64,000 bases of DNA from Thalassotalea psychrophila (GCF_031583595.1 NZ_CP134145.1:992001-1056000), one strand, 5' to 3'; shown: positions 48,157 through 60,985, counted from the first letter of the stretch. Program-made: numbers and translations. Notes: generated by a model not told the origin, from the letters alone.

Positions 48157-48633
48157 ATGACCAGCAGCAGAAATAGCAAAGAACAAAGTTTCCTTATCGC
48201 ATTTAAAAAGTTGCTGAAAGAGCAGTGTTATGGCTCGCAAGGCGAACTAGCAACTGCGCTGGTAAAATACGGTTTTGAAAATATTACTCAGGCGAAAATT
48301 TCACGTACCTTGACTAAGCTTGGCGCAGTTAAAAAACGTAATGTCAGAAATGATATAGTTTACTTACTGCAAGATGAATTATCAGCACCGCGAACCAAGC
48401 AAGCTATTCATACTGTGGTGTTAAGTATCAAGCATAATAATATGCAAATAATTATAAAAACCGGCATAGGCGGAGCGCCACTTATTGCCAGAATGTTAGA
48501 TTTGCAAGGGGAGTCTGTTGGGGTGTTAGGCACTTTGGCAGGCGATGATACTATTTTTATCGCCCCGGTAGATGTAGATCAAATTGAAAATATTGCTCAA
48601 TCAATCAGCATCATGTTAGATTTTAATCAGTAA
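48157..48633 (+). CDS. ArgR-family transcriptional regulator
   Basis: A 158-residue arginine-repressor family protein: an N-terminal winged helix (LIAFKKLLKEQCYGSQGELATAL, ITQAKISRTLTKLGAVK) and a C-terminal oligomerisation/ligand domain ending GVLGTLAGDDTIFIAP, in which the GDD ligand aspartates are kept. In gammaproteobacteria the canonical argR stands opposite mdh; this copy sits 24 bases after the FabD-like gene, so it is probably a paralogue that senses lysine, hydroxylysine or a related amino acid. The canonical argR, if any, is outside the window. Confidence 0.88.
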   Translation: MTSSRNSKEQSFLIAFKKLLKEQCYGSQGELATALVKYGFENITQAKISRTLTKLGAVKKRNVRNDIVYLLQDELSAPRTKQAIHTVVLSIKHNNMQIIIKTGIGGAPLIARMLDLQGESVGVLGTLAGDDTIFIAPVDVDQIENIAQSISIMLDFNQ

Positions 48634-48662
48634 AAATGAGCAGATAATTAATGGACTTGGTA
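48632..48662. repeat. Partial copy of the MITE-like element of 61475-61640
   Basis: The reverse complement matches the left end of the 61475 element over 31 bases with two mismatches (TACCAAGTCCA...CTGCTCATTTTT). It fills the gap between the convergent argR-like and gntR genes. Confidence 0.8.
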
Positions 48663-48669
48663 TAACCCG

Positions 48670-49383
48670 CTATTTTTGTTCCATTTCAGCAATGGCATCA
48701 TCAACTAAACCTAAGGTGATTTTTTGCGTTTCTAGTGAAGCATCATGTGCGGCTTGCGGGTTTCTTTTAGCAATATTATCAAAAATATCAAAATGCGCTT
48801 TATACTCGTCAATGGTTATCGCTTTAAAGCGATTAGTAAAACGTAAGTTAACTTTCAATGCGGTTTCAGTAAACGTTTTTAACTGAATGAAAAATGGATT
48901 GTTACTCGCCGATAAAATACTTGCATGAAATTCTATATCAGCCTCAAGAGTGTCATCGTAACCATCTTCGGCATTTTTCATCCGCAATAAAGCATCTTCT
49001 ATAACTTTAATATCACTCTCTGAAGCGTATTGCGCAGCCAAATAGGCAGCCTCAGGTTCTATAGATAACCTAAGTTGAAGAAAATGACGCAGCATATATA
49101 AATCAGGCTTGCCAATCAAAATCCAATTTAGCACTTCAACATCAAACAAATTCCAATGTTTAGAATCTAATACTTTAATGCCTTGTCTTGGGCGTGAACT
49201 GATCAATCCTTTCGCGGTAAGCATTTTAACTGCTTCACGGGTTGCAGTGCGACTTATATTGTATTGCAAACATAACTCTGCTTCAGAAGGTAGTTTACTA
49301 CCAATACTGAACTTTCCTTGCAGTATGTCTTTGCCTAACTCGTGTACTAATTGCTGAGTTAAATTGCGATGCGCTGAAACCAT
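48670..49383 (-). CDS. GntR-family regulator, FCD/FadR subgroup
   Basis: A 237-residue regulator. N-terminal winged helix: QLVHELGKDILQGKFSIGSKLPSE, then LCLQYNISRTATREAVKMLTAKGLI. The C-terminal FCD ligand domain (LRLSIEPEAAYLAAQYA; ADIEFHASILSASNNPFF; EYKAHFDIFDNIAKRNP) supplies the His and Asp that usually bind a metal-chelated carboxylate. It is divergent from the GH2 gene and a 15-bp motif in the gap recurs by the TonB receptor gene, so it probably controls both units in response to a sugar acid, amino acid or derivative. Confidence 0.9.
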   Translation of the reverse strand: MVSAHRNLTQQLVHELGKDILQGKFSIGSKLPSEAELCLQYNISRTATREAVKMLTAKGLISSRPRQGIKVLDSKHWNLFDVEVLNWILIGKPDLYMLRHFLQLRLSIEPEAAYLAAQYASESDIKVIEDALLRMKNAEDGYDDTLEADIEFHASILSASNNPFFIQLKTFTETALKVNLRFTNRFKAITIDEYKAHFDIFDNIAKRNPQAAHDASLETQKITLGLVDDAIAEMEQK

Positions 49384-49409
49384 AATAAGTAACTAATCCT
49401 TGAAGTGTT

Positions 49410-49424
49410 ATTTGTATGATAAAT
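49410..49424 (+). promoter_or_regulatory. Candidate GntR-regulator operator, site 1
   Basis: ATTTGTATGATAAAT, 27 bases upstream of the gntR start, close to its promoter. Identical (inverted) to site 3 at 39889-39903. Confidence 0.55.
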
Positions 49425-49547
49425 GAGAAACAGTTAATTAACTAGCTTATTTTAAAAACAATTTACCTGAATGTAACAATTGCTTGTAATCCCCATAATT
49501 ACTGGCAAAAAATTTATTTGTAATTTACTCTTGATAAAATTATTTTT

Positions 49548-49562
49548 AATTGTATTATAAAT
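49548..49562 (+). promoter_or_regulatory. Candidate GntR-regulator operator, site 2
   Basis: AATTGTATTATAAAT matches site 1 at 13 of 15 positions and lies 31 bases upstream of the GH2 gene start. Because the region is very AT-rich the match is weaker evidence than the exact pair. Confidence 0.4.
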
Positions 49563-49574
49563 AATATATTTTGA

Positions 49575-52793
<3,219 letters not shown>

Positions 52794-52795
52794 TT

Positions 52796-55126
52796 ATGAC
52801 AAATGCCGTTACCACTCAATTTACTGAAAGCGATGTTGCAAAGTTTTTACAACAACATTATCAGTTAACTGGCACGTTGAAATCGTTACCTGGTTACTGT
52901 GATCAAAATCTCACCTTAACCACAGATTCTGGCGAGCAATATATAGTTAAAATTGCCAATAGCGGCGAGTCTAAATTAGAGCTCGACATGCAAAATGCAG
53001 CAATGGCGCATTTAACCGAGCAAGCAATTGCAGTACCGCATGCTATTGCGAATAATGCTGAGCAGCTGATCACTGAGATTGAAAATGCCAATCAAGACAG
53101 GTTCTTTCTGCGCGTATTAACGTATTTACCGGGTGTATTTTATGTAGATGCCAACAGTACTACTCATGGCACCGAATTATGGGCGAGTCTGGGGCAGTTT
53201 GTTGGTAAAGTAGATAATGCATTGGCTGATTTTAATCATCAAGGTGCGTATCGCTATCTTGACTGGGATTTAGCCCAAGGCTTAGGCATTTGTCAGACGA
53301 AAAAGTATTGCTTAGCAGCAGAACAACGTGAATTGGTTGATTATTTTCTTAATCTGTATCAAACGCAAACCTTGCCGGTGTTATCACAATTGCCACAGGG
53401 CGTTATTCATAATGATGCCAACGACTACAACGTGTTAGTTGATGATGTAAACCAGCCAAAAAGTATTGCCGGTTTGATTGATTTTGGTGACTTGGTGCAC
53501 AGCCATGTGGTTAATGAATTAGCTATTGCCAGTGCCTATGCGTTAATGGGACAACAACAGCCATTAACGGCATTAAAAACCATCGTGGCTGGTTATCACC
53601 AGGTTAGAAACCTTAACGATGTAGAACTAGAGGTATTGTTTTCTTTAGTCGCATTAAGACTCTGTACTACTGTGTGTAATTCAACACTTGACTATCAGCA
53701 ACAGCCAGAAAACGATTATCTTTTGGTCTCGGTAAAACCCGCTTGGGCTTTACTCAAGCAATTACGTAACCTAAACCCATTTTCGGTTTATTGCCAATTA
53801 AAACAGGCTTGTGAATTGCCGGTTGATAATGGAAAAAGCAAAGCCGATATCACCAGCTTTAGACAAAAGCATTTAGGTAAAACCCTGAGTTTAAGTTATC
53901 AACAACCATTAAAAATTGTTCGCGGCCAAGGCGCTTATTTATATGACGAGCAAGGTACGCCGTATTTAGATATGGTAAACAATGTTTGTCATGTTGGTCA
54001 TTGTCACCCAAAAGTTGTTGCAGCAGGCCAAGCGCAATTAGCCAAATTAAATACCAACACCCGCTATTTACACGACAACCTGGTGAACTATGCCGATAAA
54101 TTATTGGCCACCATGCCTGATGAATTATCAGTGTGCATGTTTGTTAACTCTGGCAGCGAGGCTAACGAACTAGCATTTCGCTTGGCACGTTGTTACACAA
54201 AATCAAAAGAGTTGTTAGTTGTTGATGGTGCTTATCATGGTAATACCAACGCCTGTATTGAAGCCAGCCCTTATAAATTTGATGGTCCGGGCGGTGAAGG
54301 TGCACAACCTTATGTTCATAAAGTAAGTTTGCCAGATCCTTACCGTGGTGCGTACCTTGGCGATACTAGTGAGTCGGCTTTAGCTTATGCCGACAGCGTA
54401 AAAACTGAAATTGCTAAATTAGCCGCACAAGGCAAACATCCTAGCGCTTATATTTGCGAATCATTACAAGGTGTGGCCGGGCAAATTATTATGCCACAGG
54501 GCTATTTAACTGAGGTTTACGCACAAGTAAGAGCCGCAGGTGGCGTTTGTATAGCTGACGAAGTACAAGTTGGTTTTGGCCGCGTTGGTACTCATATGTG
54601 GGCATTTGAAACGCAAAACGTAACACCAGATATTGTCACCTTAGGTAAACCTATTGGTAACGGTCATCCTATGGCTGCAGTGATCACCACCCAAGCTATT
54701 GCCGATGCCTTTGTAACTGGTATGGAATATTTCAATACCTTTGGTGGTAACCCAGTTTCTTGCGCTATTGGTATGGCCGTGCTTGATGTAATTAAAGATG
54801 AAAAATTACAGCAACATGCATTAGAGACAGGTAATTATTTTCAACAGCAATTAAAGCAATTGCAGCAAGAATTTCAATTAATAGGTGATGTGCGTGGTCT
54901 TGGCTTATTTATTGGGGTTGAACTGGTTGAGAACCGAGACAGCAAACAACCAGCCACCGATAAAACCTCATGGTTAGTTGAGTACTTTAAGCAAAACCAT
55001 ATTTTGTTAAGTACTGAAGGCCCATTTTACAACATCTTAAAAATTAAACCGCCATTAGCCTTTAGCTGTGCTGATGCCGATAAGTTTGTTCGCGTTTTAA
55101 AAGCCGGTTTAACAGAACTTTTATAA
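52796..55126 (+). CDS. Fused kinase and class III PLP lyase: probable hydroxylysine kinase / 5-phosphohydroxylysine phospho-lyase
   Basis: A 776-residue fusion. Residues 1-330 are an aminoglycoside-phosphotransferase (APH) fold kinase: His205-Asn-Asp207 in [13 protein letters not shown] and Asp229 in LIDFGD. Residues 360-776 are a class III aminotransferase-fold PLP enzyme: [33 protein letters not shown] and Lys618 in [10 protein letters not shown]. Human HYKK and PHYKPL (AGXT2L2) have the same two folds and turn 5-hydroxylysine into 2-aminoadipate semialdehyde, ammonia and phosphate. The related ETNPPL acts on phosphoethanolamine, but the ALDH7 gene 21 bases downstream favours the hydroxylysine route. 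Cotranscribed with the GH2 gene. Confidence 0.85.
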   Translation: MTNAVTTQFTESDVAKFLQQHYQLTGTLKSLPGYCDQNLTLTTDSGEQYIVKIANSGESKLELDMQNAAMAHLTEQAIAVPHAIANNAEQLITEIENANQDRFFLRVLTYLPGVFYVDANSTTHGTELWASLGQFVGKVDNALADFNHQGAYRYLDWDLAQGLGICQTKKYCLAAEQRELVDYFLNLYQTQTLPVLSQLPQGVIHNDANDYNVLVDDVNQPKSIAGLIDFGDLVHSHVVNELAIASAYALMGQQQPLTALKTIVAGYHQVRNLNDVELEVLFSLVALRLCTTVCNSTLDYQQQPENDYLLVSVKPAWALLKQLRNLNPFSVYCQLKQACELPVDNGKSKADITSFRQKHLGKTLSLSYQQPLKIVRGQGAYLYDEQGTPYLDMVNNVCHVGHCHPKVVAAGQAQLAKLNTNTRYLHDNLVNYADKLLATMPDELSVCMFVNSGSEANELAFRLARCYTKSKELLVVDGAYHGNTNACIEASPYKFDGPGGEGAQPYVHKVSLPDPYRGAYLGDTSESALAYADSVKTEIAKLAAQGKHPSAYICESLQGVAGQIIMPQGYLTEVYAQVRAAGGVCIADEVQVGFGRVGTHMWAFETQNVTPDIVTLGKPIGNGHPMAAVITTQAIADAFVTGMEYFNTFGGNPVSCAIGMAVLDVIKDEKLQQHALETGNYFQQQLKQLQQEFQLIGDVRGLGLFIGVELVENRDSKQPATDKTSWLVEYFKQNHILLSTEGPFYNILKIKPPLAFSCADADKFVRVLKAGLTELL

Positions 55127-55147
55127 ATTTTACCCTTAGGAATTTTC

Positions 55148-56680
55148 ATGGATTTTTTAAATACATTAGGCATTAAAGCAAATAATTTTGGTGCAGCTAC
55201 AGGCCTACAATGGTTAACGACACAAGACCAAGGTCAATTTGATATTTCATCGCCAGTAGATGGCAAGGCAATTGCCAGTGTTTATCAATGTTCAACACAA
55301 GATTATCAACAGGTAGTTGAAACTGCAGAGTCTGCATTTAAAATTTGGCGTAAAGTGCCTGCGCCGTTGCGTGGTGAAGTTGTCCGCCAAATTGGTAATA
55401 AATTACGTGATTTCAAACAACCATTGGGTGAGTTAGTCGCTTACGAAATGGGTAAGTCTTTGCAAGAAGGTTTAGGCGAAGTACAGGAAATGATCGATAT
55501 TTGTGATTTTGCTGTTGGTTTATCTCGCCAACTAAATGGTTCAACTTTACATTCTGAACGGCCGTTGCATCGTATGTACGATCAATATCATCCATTAGGC
55601 ATTGTTGGCGTTATTTCAGCGTTTAATTTTCCTGTCGCTGTATGGTCATGGAATGCGATGATCGCCGCAATTTGCGGAAACGTGACTATTTGGAAGCCAT
55701 CTGAAAAAACACCATTAACAGCCATTGCTTGTCAAAATATTATCAAAGACGTATTAGCCGAAAATGACGTACCAGAAGGTGTGTTTTCTCTGGTCATTGG
55801 TCAAGGTAACGTGATTGGCGAAGGTATGCTAAATGACAAAAGATTACCGCTATTGTCAGTAACCGGCTCTACTCGTGTAGGTCGTCATGCCGGTACTGTT
55901 GTTGCTTCTCGTTTTGGTAAATCAATTTTAGAACTTGGCGGTAATAATGCCATTATTGTTAGCCAAGATGCCGATTTGAATATTGCTATTCCAGGTATTG
56001 TATTTGGCGCTGTTGGAACTGCCGGTCAACGTTGTACTACGACTCGCCGGGTGATTATTCATGAATCGTTATACGATCAAGTTAAAGGCATTTTAGTAAA
56101 CGCCTATAAAGGCTTGCGCATTGGCTCTCCATTGGATGAAAATAATCATGTCGGCCCATTAATTGATACTCAAGCCGTAAACATGTTTAGCCAAGCCATC
56201 GAAAAAGTACAAGCCGAAGGTGGTAACTTACTTTGTGGTGGTGAAGTGCTATCAGGCCCTGGTTATGAATCAGGTTGTTATGTTAATCCTGCGATTGTTG
56301 AAGCCGATAACAGTTTTCAAATGGTGCAGGAAGAAACATTTGCGCCAATTGTATATTTAATTAAATACTCTGGTGATTTAGATGATGCTCTAGCCATTCA
56401 AAATGATGTGGTGCAAGGGTTGTCGTCAGCAATATTTACCAACAATTTACGAGAAGCGGAAAACTTCCTTTCTCATTGGGGCTCAGATTGTGGTATTGCC
56501 AATGTAAATATTGGCACCTCTGGCGCTGAAATTGGCGGTGCTTTTGGCGGTGAAAAAGAAACTGGTGGTGGCCGTGAGTCTGGCTCAGATGCATGGAAGG
56601 CGTACATGCGCCGCCAAACCAATACCATTAACTATTCTACTGAATTGCCGTTAGCACAAGGGATCAAATTTGATATCTAA
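55148..56680 (+). CDS. ALDH7-family aldehyde dehydrogenase (2-aminoadipate semialdehyde dehydrogenase, antiquitin-like)
   Basis: A 510-residue NAD-dependent aldehyde dehydrogenase of the antiquitin (ALDH7A1/AmaB) group. Asn160 (SAFNFP), Glu262 (LELGGNN) and the nucleophile Cys296 (AGQRCTTTRR) are in place, and the C-terminal GGEKETGGGRESGSDAWKAY plus QTNTINYS is the hallmark that separates ALDH7 from other ALDHs. Known members oxidise 2-aminoadipate semialdehyde to 2-aminoadipate. Last gene of the GH2 operon, with RBS agga 9 bases upstream. It would complete both the saccharopine and the hydroxylysine branches. Confidence 0.92.
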   Translation: MDFLNTLGIKANNFGAATGLQWLTTQDQGQFDISSPVDGKAIASVYQCSTQDYQQVVETAESAFKIWRKVPAPLRGEVVRQIGNKLRDFKQPLGELVAYEMGKSLQEGLGEVQEMIDICDFAVGLSRQLNGSTLHSERPLHRMYDQYHPLGIVGVISAFNFPVAVWSWNAMIAAICGNVTIWKPSEKTPLTAIACQNIIKDVLAENDVPEGVFSLVIGQGNVIGEGMLNDKRLPLLSVTGSTRVGRHAGTVVASRFGKSILELGGNNAIIVSQDADLNIAIPGIVFGAVGTAGQRCTTTRRVIIHESLYDQVKGILVNAYKGLRIGSPLDENNHVGPLIDTQAVNMFSQAIEKVQAEGGNLLCGGEVLSGPGYESGCYVNPAIVEADNSFQMVQEETFAPIVYLIKYSGDLDDALAIQNDVVQGLSSAIFTNNLREAENFLSHWGSDCGIANVNIGTSGAEIGGAFGGEKETGGGRESGSDAWKAYMRRQTNTINYSTELPLAQGIKFDI

Positions 56681-56946
56681 TTAATCGTTTTTAGTTTTAC
56701 TTGCGGGCCGCTCATTTGCTAGTGGTTCGCTTTTTTCGCTCTTCGTTTCTAGTCTTTCATCGCTCGATTCTTGTTTTACTTTATCTCGTTTAGCCATCTA
56801 GACGTAAAAAGGTAGATTTATTTTTAAAAGCAATGTAGAATTCGCTTCATTGTAAATAAATAGATTTTATTTGATCCATTTCACTTTTCGCTAATTGAAT
56901 TTTTAGCATAATCTATTTACGTGTTATTTAAAGATTAAGAGACATT

Positions 56947-58134
56947 ATGACTAAACATTACTTCACTTCAGAGTCTGTATCTGAAGGCCATCCAGATAAA
57001 ATTGCCGATCAAATTTCTGATGCGGTGCTTGATGCCATTATTGCTAAAGACAAGCATGCCCGTGTTGCTTGTGAAACTATGGTTAAAACCGGTGTTGCTA
57101 TAATATCTGGTGAAGTAACGACCTCAGCTTGGGTTGATCTTGAAACCATTACCCGTAAAGTAATTTCTGATATTGGTTACACTTCTTCTGATGTCGGTTT
57201 TGATGGCGCAACATGTGGCATCATGAATTTAATTGGTCAGCAATCGCCAGAAATAGCTCAAGGTGTAGATCGTAGCAAACCTGAAGAACAAGGTGCTGGC
57301 GACCAAGGTTTAATGTTTGGTTATGCAACTAATGAAACTCCATCATTAATGCCTGCACCGTTATATTACTCGCACCGCTTAGTTGAACGTCAAGCTGAAA
57401 TGCGTAAATCTGGGGTACTACCTTGGTTACGTCCTGATGCTAAGTCACAAGTTACTTTTATTTATGAAGATGACAAGCCGGTAGCTATTGATGCCGTGGT
57501 ACTGTCTACCCAGCATAACCCTGATATTTCACAAGATGATTTACATGCAGCAGTAATGGAAAACATTATCAAGCACACCTTGCCAGAAGAATTACTGACT
57601 AAGGACACTAAGTATTTCATTAATCCAACCGGTCGTTTTGTTATTGGTGGTCCGGTAGGTGATTGTGGTTTAACTGGTCGTAAAATTATTGTTGATACCT
57701 ACGGTGGCATGGCTCGTCACGGTGGTGGTGCTTTTTCTGGTAAAGATCCATCAAAAGTTGACCGCAGTGCAGCATACGCAGCTCGTTATGTAGCTAAAAA
57801 CATTGTTGCAGCTGGCCTTGCTGATCGCTGTGAACTGCAAGTGTCTTATGCTATTGGAGTTGCCGAGCCAACGTCAATTTCTGTAGAAACATTTGGTACT
57901 AGCAAAGTAGACAATGAAACACTGATTAAGTTAATCCGTGAAAACTTCGACTTACGTCCGTACGGCATAAGTAAGATGTTAGACTTATTGCACCCAATGT
58001 ATCAACAAACTGCTGCTTATGGTCACTTTGGTCGTGACCCGTTTGAAATGACGGTAGGTGACGATACCTTTACCGCATTTAGCTGGGAAAAAACTGACAA
58101 AGCCGAAACTCTTAAGGCTGCTGTTGGGTTATAA
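56947..58134 (+). CDS. metK: S-adenosylmethionine synthase
   Basis: Makes AdoMet from methionine and ATP. The 395 residues match Met[21 protein letters not shown] at the start with the catalytic His15-Pro-Asp, [16 protein letters not shown] (family signature 1), and [20 protein letters not shown] (signature 2). Length is normal and the start MTKHYFTS is typical. It has its own AT-rich promoter region of 266 bases in which I see nothing else except a poor MetJ-box-like string, and a hairpin after it. Confidence 0.98.
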   Translation: MTKHYFTSESVSEGHPDKIADQISDAVLDAIIAKDKHARVACETMVKTGVAIISGEVTTSAWVDLETITRKVISDIGYTSSDVGFDGATCGIMNLIGQQSPEIAQGVDRSKPEEQGAGDQGLMFGYATNETPSLMPAPLYYSHRLVERQAEMRKSGVLPWLRPDAKSQVTFIYEDDKPVAIDAVVLSTQHNPDISQDDLHAAVMENIIKHTLPEELLTKDTKYFINPTGRFVIGGPVGDCGLTGRKIIVDTYGGMARHGGGAFSGKDPSKVDRSAAYAARYVAKNIVAAGLADRCELQVSYAIGVAEPTSISVETFGTSKVDNETLIKLIRENFDLRPYGISKMLDLLHPMYQQTAAYGHFGRDPFEMTVGDDTFTAFSWEKTDKAETLKAAVGL

Positions 58135-58163
58135 GTAAACTTAACCAACTGTTTTAATATTTT

Positions 58164-58190
58164 TGCCAGGCTTGTCCTGGCATAATTGTT
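58164..58190 (+). terminator. Probable metK terminator
   Basis: TGCCAGG-CTTGT-CCTGGCA hairpin 30 bases after the metK stop, followed by a short AT-rich tail instead of a full T run. Confidence 0.6.
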
Positions 58191-58192
58191 TA

Positions 58193-58234
58193 AAGGACTA
58201 AGGACTAAGGACTAAGGACTAAGGACTAAGGAGT
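58193..58234. repeat. Heptanucleotide tandem array (AAGGACT) x5 plus one variant
   Basis: Five perfect copies of AAGGACT and a sixth reading AAGGAGT, directly after the metK terminator. The unit is a near relative of the TTCCTAG/CTAGGAA heptamer at 27721 and 60818. Confidence 0.97.
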
Positions 58235-58278
58235 CAAGGCTCAAACTTACTATACTTTATTTAATTTTATTGGTTGGC

Positions 58279-58419
58279 GTGAATTTATTCGCGCGTTATG
58301 GCGTAGCCATTTTTAAGTCTTATGCGGCATTATTTAATTTTCCCCTGCTATTGTTTATTCCCATCTTAGCCCTTATCTTTAAAGTAATGATTTATACGAG
58401 TAATTTTTCACTTTTATGA
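58279..58419 (+). CDS. Candidate 46-residue membrane protein overlapping rsmE
   Basis: An ORF with GTG start at 58279 (an in-frame TTG at 58270 is an alternative) reading VNLFARYGVAIFKSYAALFN followed by FPLLLFIPILALIFKVMIYT and a short tail. The middle is one strong transmembrane segment. The TGA overlaps the rsmE ATG (ATGA), as in translationally coupled pairs. No ATG start and no strong RBS are visible, so coding status is uncertain. I do not recognise a family. Confidence 0.4.
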   Translation: MNLFARYGVAIFKSYAALFNFPLLLFIPILALIFKVMIYTSNFSLL

Positions 58420-59147
58420 GTAACCCTAGAATTTTTCAACCAATAGAATTTACGGTCGGTAGCACCATTGCGTTATCAGATGATGCCTTTGGCCATGTTG
58501 TGCGTGTGCTCAGGTTAAAAGCTGGCGATGAAGTGACTTTTTTTAATGGCGATGGCCATGACTATCAAGCTGAGCTTAGTGAAGTAAGTAAAAAACAGGG
58601 CAATGCTAATATTATTGGTAAAGTTGCCCGTAAAAATGAATCACCACTGAACATTCATTTAGGGCAAGGCATATCTCGCGGCGATCGAATGGACTTTACC
58701 TTACAAAAATCCGTTGAGCTTGGCGTTAATACTATTACGCCTCTATTTACAGAGCGTTGTGGGGTAAAACTAAACGCAGAACGGTTAGAGAAAAAACGTC
58801 AACAGTGGCAAAAAATAGTCATTAGCGCCTGTGAGCAAAGTGGTAGGGCAGTAGTGCCACAAGTACTTGCGCCAGTATCACTAAGTGAATGGTTAGGCCA
58901 AGCAACGCAAGCGTTAAAAATCAACTTGCACCCAAGAGCAGAGCATTCAATCATGGCTTTGCCAATGAGCGCAAGTCGAGTACGGTTATTAATAGGCCCA
59001 GAAGGCGGATTAACCGATGAAGAAATCGAACAAGCCAGTAATGCCAACTATACTGAAGTTCTGTTAGGGCCAAGAGTGCTACGAACTGAAACGGCAGCTC
59101 TTACAGCAATTACAGCTTTACAATGTAAATTTGGCGATTTGAGTTAA
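58416..59147 (+). CDS. rsmE: 16S rRNA (uracil1498-N3)-methyltransferase
   Basis: SPOUT-class methyltransferase for U1498 of 16S rRNA. The 243 residues show the N-terminal PUA-like part (HVVRVLRLKAGDEVTFFNGD) and the knotted SAM domain with VRLLIGPEGGLTDEEIE near 192 and LLGPRVLRTETAALTAITAL at the end, both RsmE signatures. Conserved order rsmE-gshB-yqgE-ruvX, as in E. coli. It starts in an ATGA overlap with a possible small upstream gene. Confidence 0.96.
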   Translation: MSNPRIFQPIEFTVGSTIALSDDAFGHVVRVLRLKAGDEVTFFNGDGHDYQAELSEVSKKQGNANIIGKVARKNESPLNIHLGQGISRGDRMDFTLQKSVELGVNTITPLFTERCGVKLNAERLEKKRQQWQKIVISACEQSGRAVVPQVLAPVSLSEWLGQATQALKINLHPRAEHSIMALPMSASRVRLLIGPEGGLTDEEIEQASNANYTEVLLGPRVLRTETAALTAITALQCKFGDLS

Positions 59148-59196
59148 TTCAAATTGCAGTTTACCGAATCAAATAAACAAGGTTAGGAACACAAAA

Positions 59197-60156
59197 ATGA
59201 CAATTAAACTTGGCATAGTAATGGATCCAATTTCTACCGTTAAGGTAGCAAAAGATTCCAGCATGGCAATGATGCTTGAAGCGCAAAAGCGTGGTTATGA
59301 AATTTACTATATGGAAATGCAAGACTTGTATTTAGACCAAGGAGTTTGTCGTGCCAATGCTGCCAAAGTCACTGTATTTGATGATGCAGAAAAATGGTAT
59401 GAACTAGAACCTGCGCAAGATATTGAGGTTGCTAGTTTAGATGCAGTGTTAATGCGTAAAGATCCACCATTTGATACCGAATACATTTACGCAACTTATA
59501 TGCTTGAACGTGCAGAAGAGCAAGGCACATTAATGGTTAATAAGCCGCAAAGCTTACGTGATTGTAACGAAAAACTATTTACCGCCTGGTTTGCTGATTT
59601 AACGCCAAGAACTCTGGTTACACGATCATCTGCAAAAATTCGTGAATTTCATCAAGAGCACAGTGATGTGATCATCAAACCACTTGATGGCATGGGTGGT
59701 TCATCCATATTTAGAATGAGCCCAAATGAAGCCAATGTTGGCGTTATAATTGAAACATTAACCAACCATGGCAGTATGTATGCCATGGTACAAGAATATA
59801 TGCCAGAAATTTTAGATGGCGATAAGCGTATCTTAATTGTTAATGGTGAGCCAATGCCGTATTGCTTAGCACGTATTCCTGCGCAAGGGGAAACACGTGG
59901 TAATTTAGCCGCCGGAGGCCGTGGTGAAGCAAGGCCGTTATCGGCAAGTGATTTACTAATTGCTGAAACCATCGCACCAGAGCTGAAAAAGCGTGGTTTA
60001 TACTTTGTTGGCCTTGACGTGATTGGTAATAAAGTGACCGAAATTAATGTTACCAGCCCAACCTGTATTCGTGAAATTGAAGCGGCTTATCCAATTAATA
60101 TTAGTGGTAAATTGATGGATGCCATTGAAGAACAAGTTGAACTGAACAACAAATAG
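59197..60156 (+). CDS. gshB: Glutathione synthetase
   Basis: ATP-grasp ligase joining gamma-glutamylcysteine and glycine. The 319 residues match GshB: LGIVMDPISTVKVAKDSSMA at the start, LMRKDPPFDTEYIYATYML, NKPQSLRDCNEKLF, IIKPLDGMGGSSIFR (ATP loop), ARIPAQGETRGNLAAGGRGE and the metal-binding ..EINVTSPTCIREIE near the end. It lies between rsmE and yqgE with 49- and 88-base gaps. Confidence 0.97.
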   Translation: MTIKLGIVMDPISTVKVAKDSSMAMMLEAQKRGYEIYYMEMQDLYLDQGVCRANAAKVTVFDDAEKWYELEPAQDIEVASLDAVLMRKDPPFDTEYIYATYMLERAEEQGTLMVNKPQSLRDCNEKLFTAWFADLTPRTLVTRSSAKIREFHQEHSDVIIKPLDGMGGSSIFRMSPNEANVGVIIETLTNHGSMYAMVQEYMPEILDGDKRILIVNGEPMPYCLARIPAQGETRGNLAAGGRGEARPLSASDLLIAETIAPELKKRGLYFVGLDVIGNKVTEINVTSPTCIREIEAAYPINISGKLMDAIEEQVELNNK

Positions 60157-60244
60157 TCGTAATAATATTGAATAAAATAAGATTTAACTGGTCTACATAA
60201 AGAATGAATAGTTATAAAGTGATTAACTTTTACAGTGGTAAATA

Positions 60245-60811
60245 ATGGAATACTCTATGGAAAGTCTAGAAAACCAATTGCTTATCGCCATGCCGAGCTT
60301 AAAGGATCCGTATTTTCATAAAACGGTAACCTATATTTGTGAGCACAACGAAGATGGCGCTATGGGGTTAGTGATCAATATTCCGGTAAGAATCACCTTA
60401 AATGAGTTACTTTCTCAAATTGATGCTGACAACATAGAAGTTGATAAGCTGAACCAGCGCGTACTTGCAGGTGGGCCAGTTTCAACCGATAGAGGATTTG
60501 TACTACATAATACTCAACAAGGGTGGAGCAGTTCACTCGAACTTGGCAACGATATTATGATCACTACCAGCAAAGATATTCTAGAAGCGTTAGGCACAGA
60601 TAAATCACCAGAAAAATTTATCGTAACTTTAGGTTATGCTGGTTGGGGATCTGGTCAGCTAGAAAAAGAATTACAAGAAAATTCATGGCTAACAACCCCT
60701 GCCGATAAAGAGATTTTATTCGATACCCCGATTGAGCTCCGTTGGCAAAAAGCGGCGGAAAAGCTTGGTATTGACCTGGGGCATTTATCAAGTGATGTAG
60801 GGCATGCTTAG
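60245..60811 (+). CDS. yqgE: YqgE/AlgH family protein
   Basis: A 188-residue UPF0301 family protein: ENQLLIAMPSLKDPYFHKTV, ICEHNEDGAMGLVINIPV, VLAGGPVSTDRGFVLH and GYAGWGSGQLEKELQENSWL. The Pseudomonas relative AlgH affects alginate regulation, but the biochemical role is not settled. ATG at 60245 is used; the ATG at codon 5 (60257) leaves MESLENQLLIAMP and is equally good. Followed by repeats, then ruvX. Confidence 0.93.
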   Translation: MEYSMESLENQLLIAMPSLKDPYFHKTVTYICEHNEDGAMGLVINIPVRITLNELLSQIDADNIEVDKLNQRVLAGGPVSTDRGFVLHNTQQGWSSSLELGNDIMITTSKDILEALGTDKSPEKFIVTLGYAGWGSGQLEKELQENSWLTTPADKEILFDTPIELRWQKAAEKLGIDLGHLSSDVGHA

Positions 60812-60817
60812 GCAAGA

Positions 60818-60841
60818 AACTAGGAACTAGGAACTAGGAAC
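60818..60841. repeat. Heptanucleotide tandem array (AACTAGG) x3
   Basis: Three direct copies of AACTAGG plus a partial one, starting 6 bases after the yqgE stop. This is the reverse complement of the unit at 27721-27755. Confidence 0.95.
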
Positions 60842-60894
60842 GAAGAGCAGATCCTGAAACGAGTTCAGGAAATAGCTGGCACTTCCTGTGACAC

Positions 60895-60939
60895 CGTCAT
60901 ACCCGGCTAAGTCGTGCCCGGCTACGTCATGCCCGGCTT
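60895..60939. repeat. Three 15-bp GC-rich tandem units
   Basis: Units CGTCATACCCGGCTA, AGTCGTGCCCGGCTA and CGTCATGCCCGGCTT, followed by GTTCGGGTATCGGG, which can pair with the CCCG cores. Part of a GC-rich intergenic island between yqgE and ruvX. Confidence 0.85.
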
Positions 60940-60965
60940 GTTCGGGTATCGGGTATTCATAATGG

Positions 60966-60985
60966 ACTCCCGTCTTCACGGGAGT
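60966..60985. repeat. GC-rich palindrome
   Basis: ACTCCCGT-CTTC-ACGGGAGT, a perfect 8-bp stem followed by GACGACTTGACG. It resembles widespread short intergenic palindromes; no T run, so probably not a classical terminator. Confidence 0.7.

Noticed and set aside
56790..56825. MetJ-box-like TAGACGTA before metK
   Set aside because: Only one partial half-site; MetJ sites need tandem 8-bp repeats.
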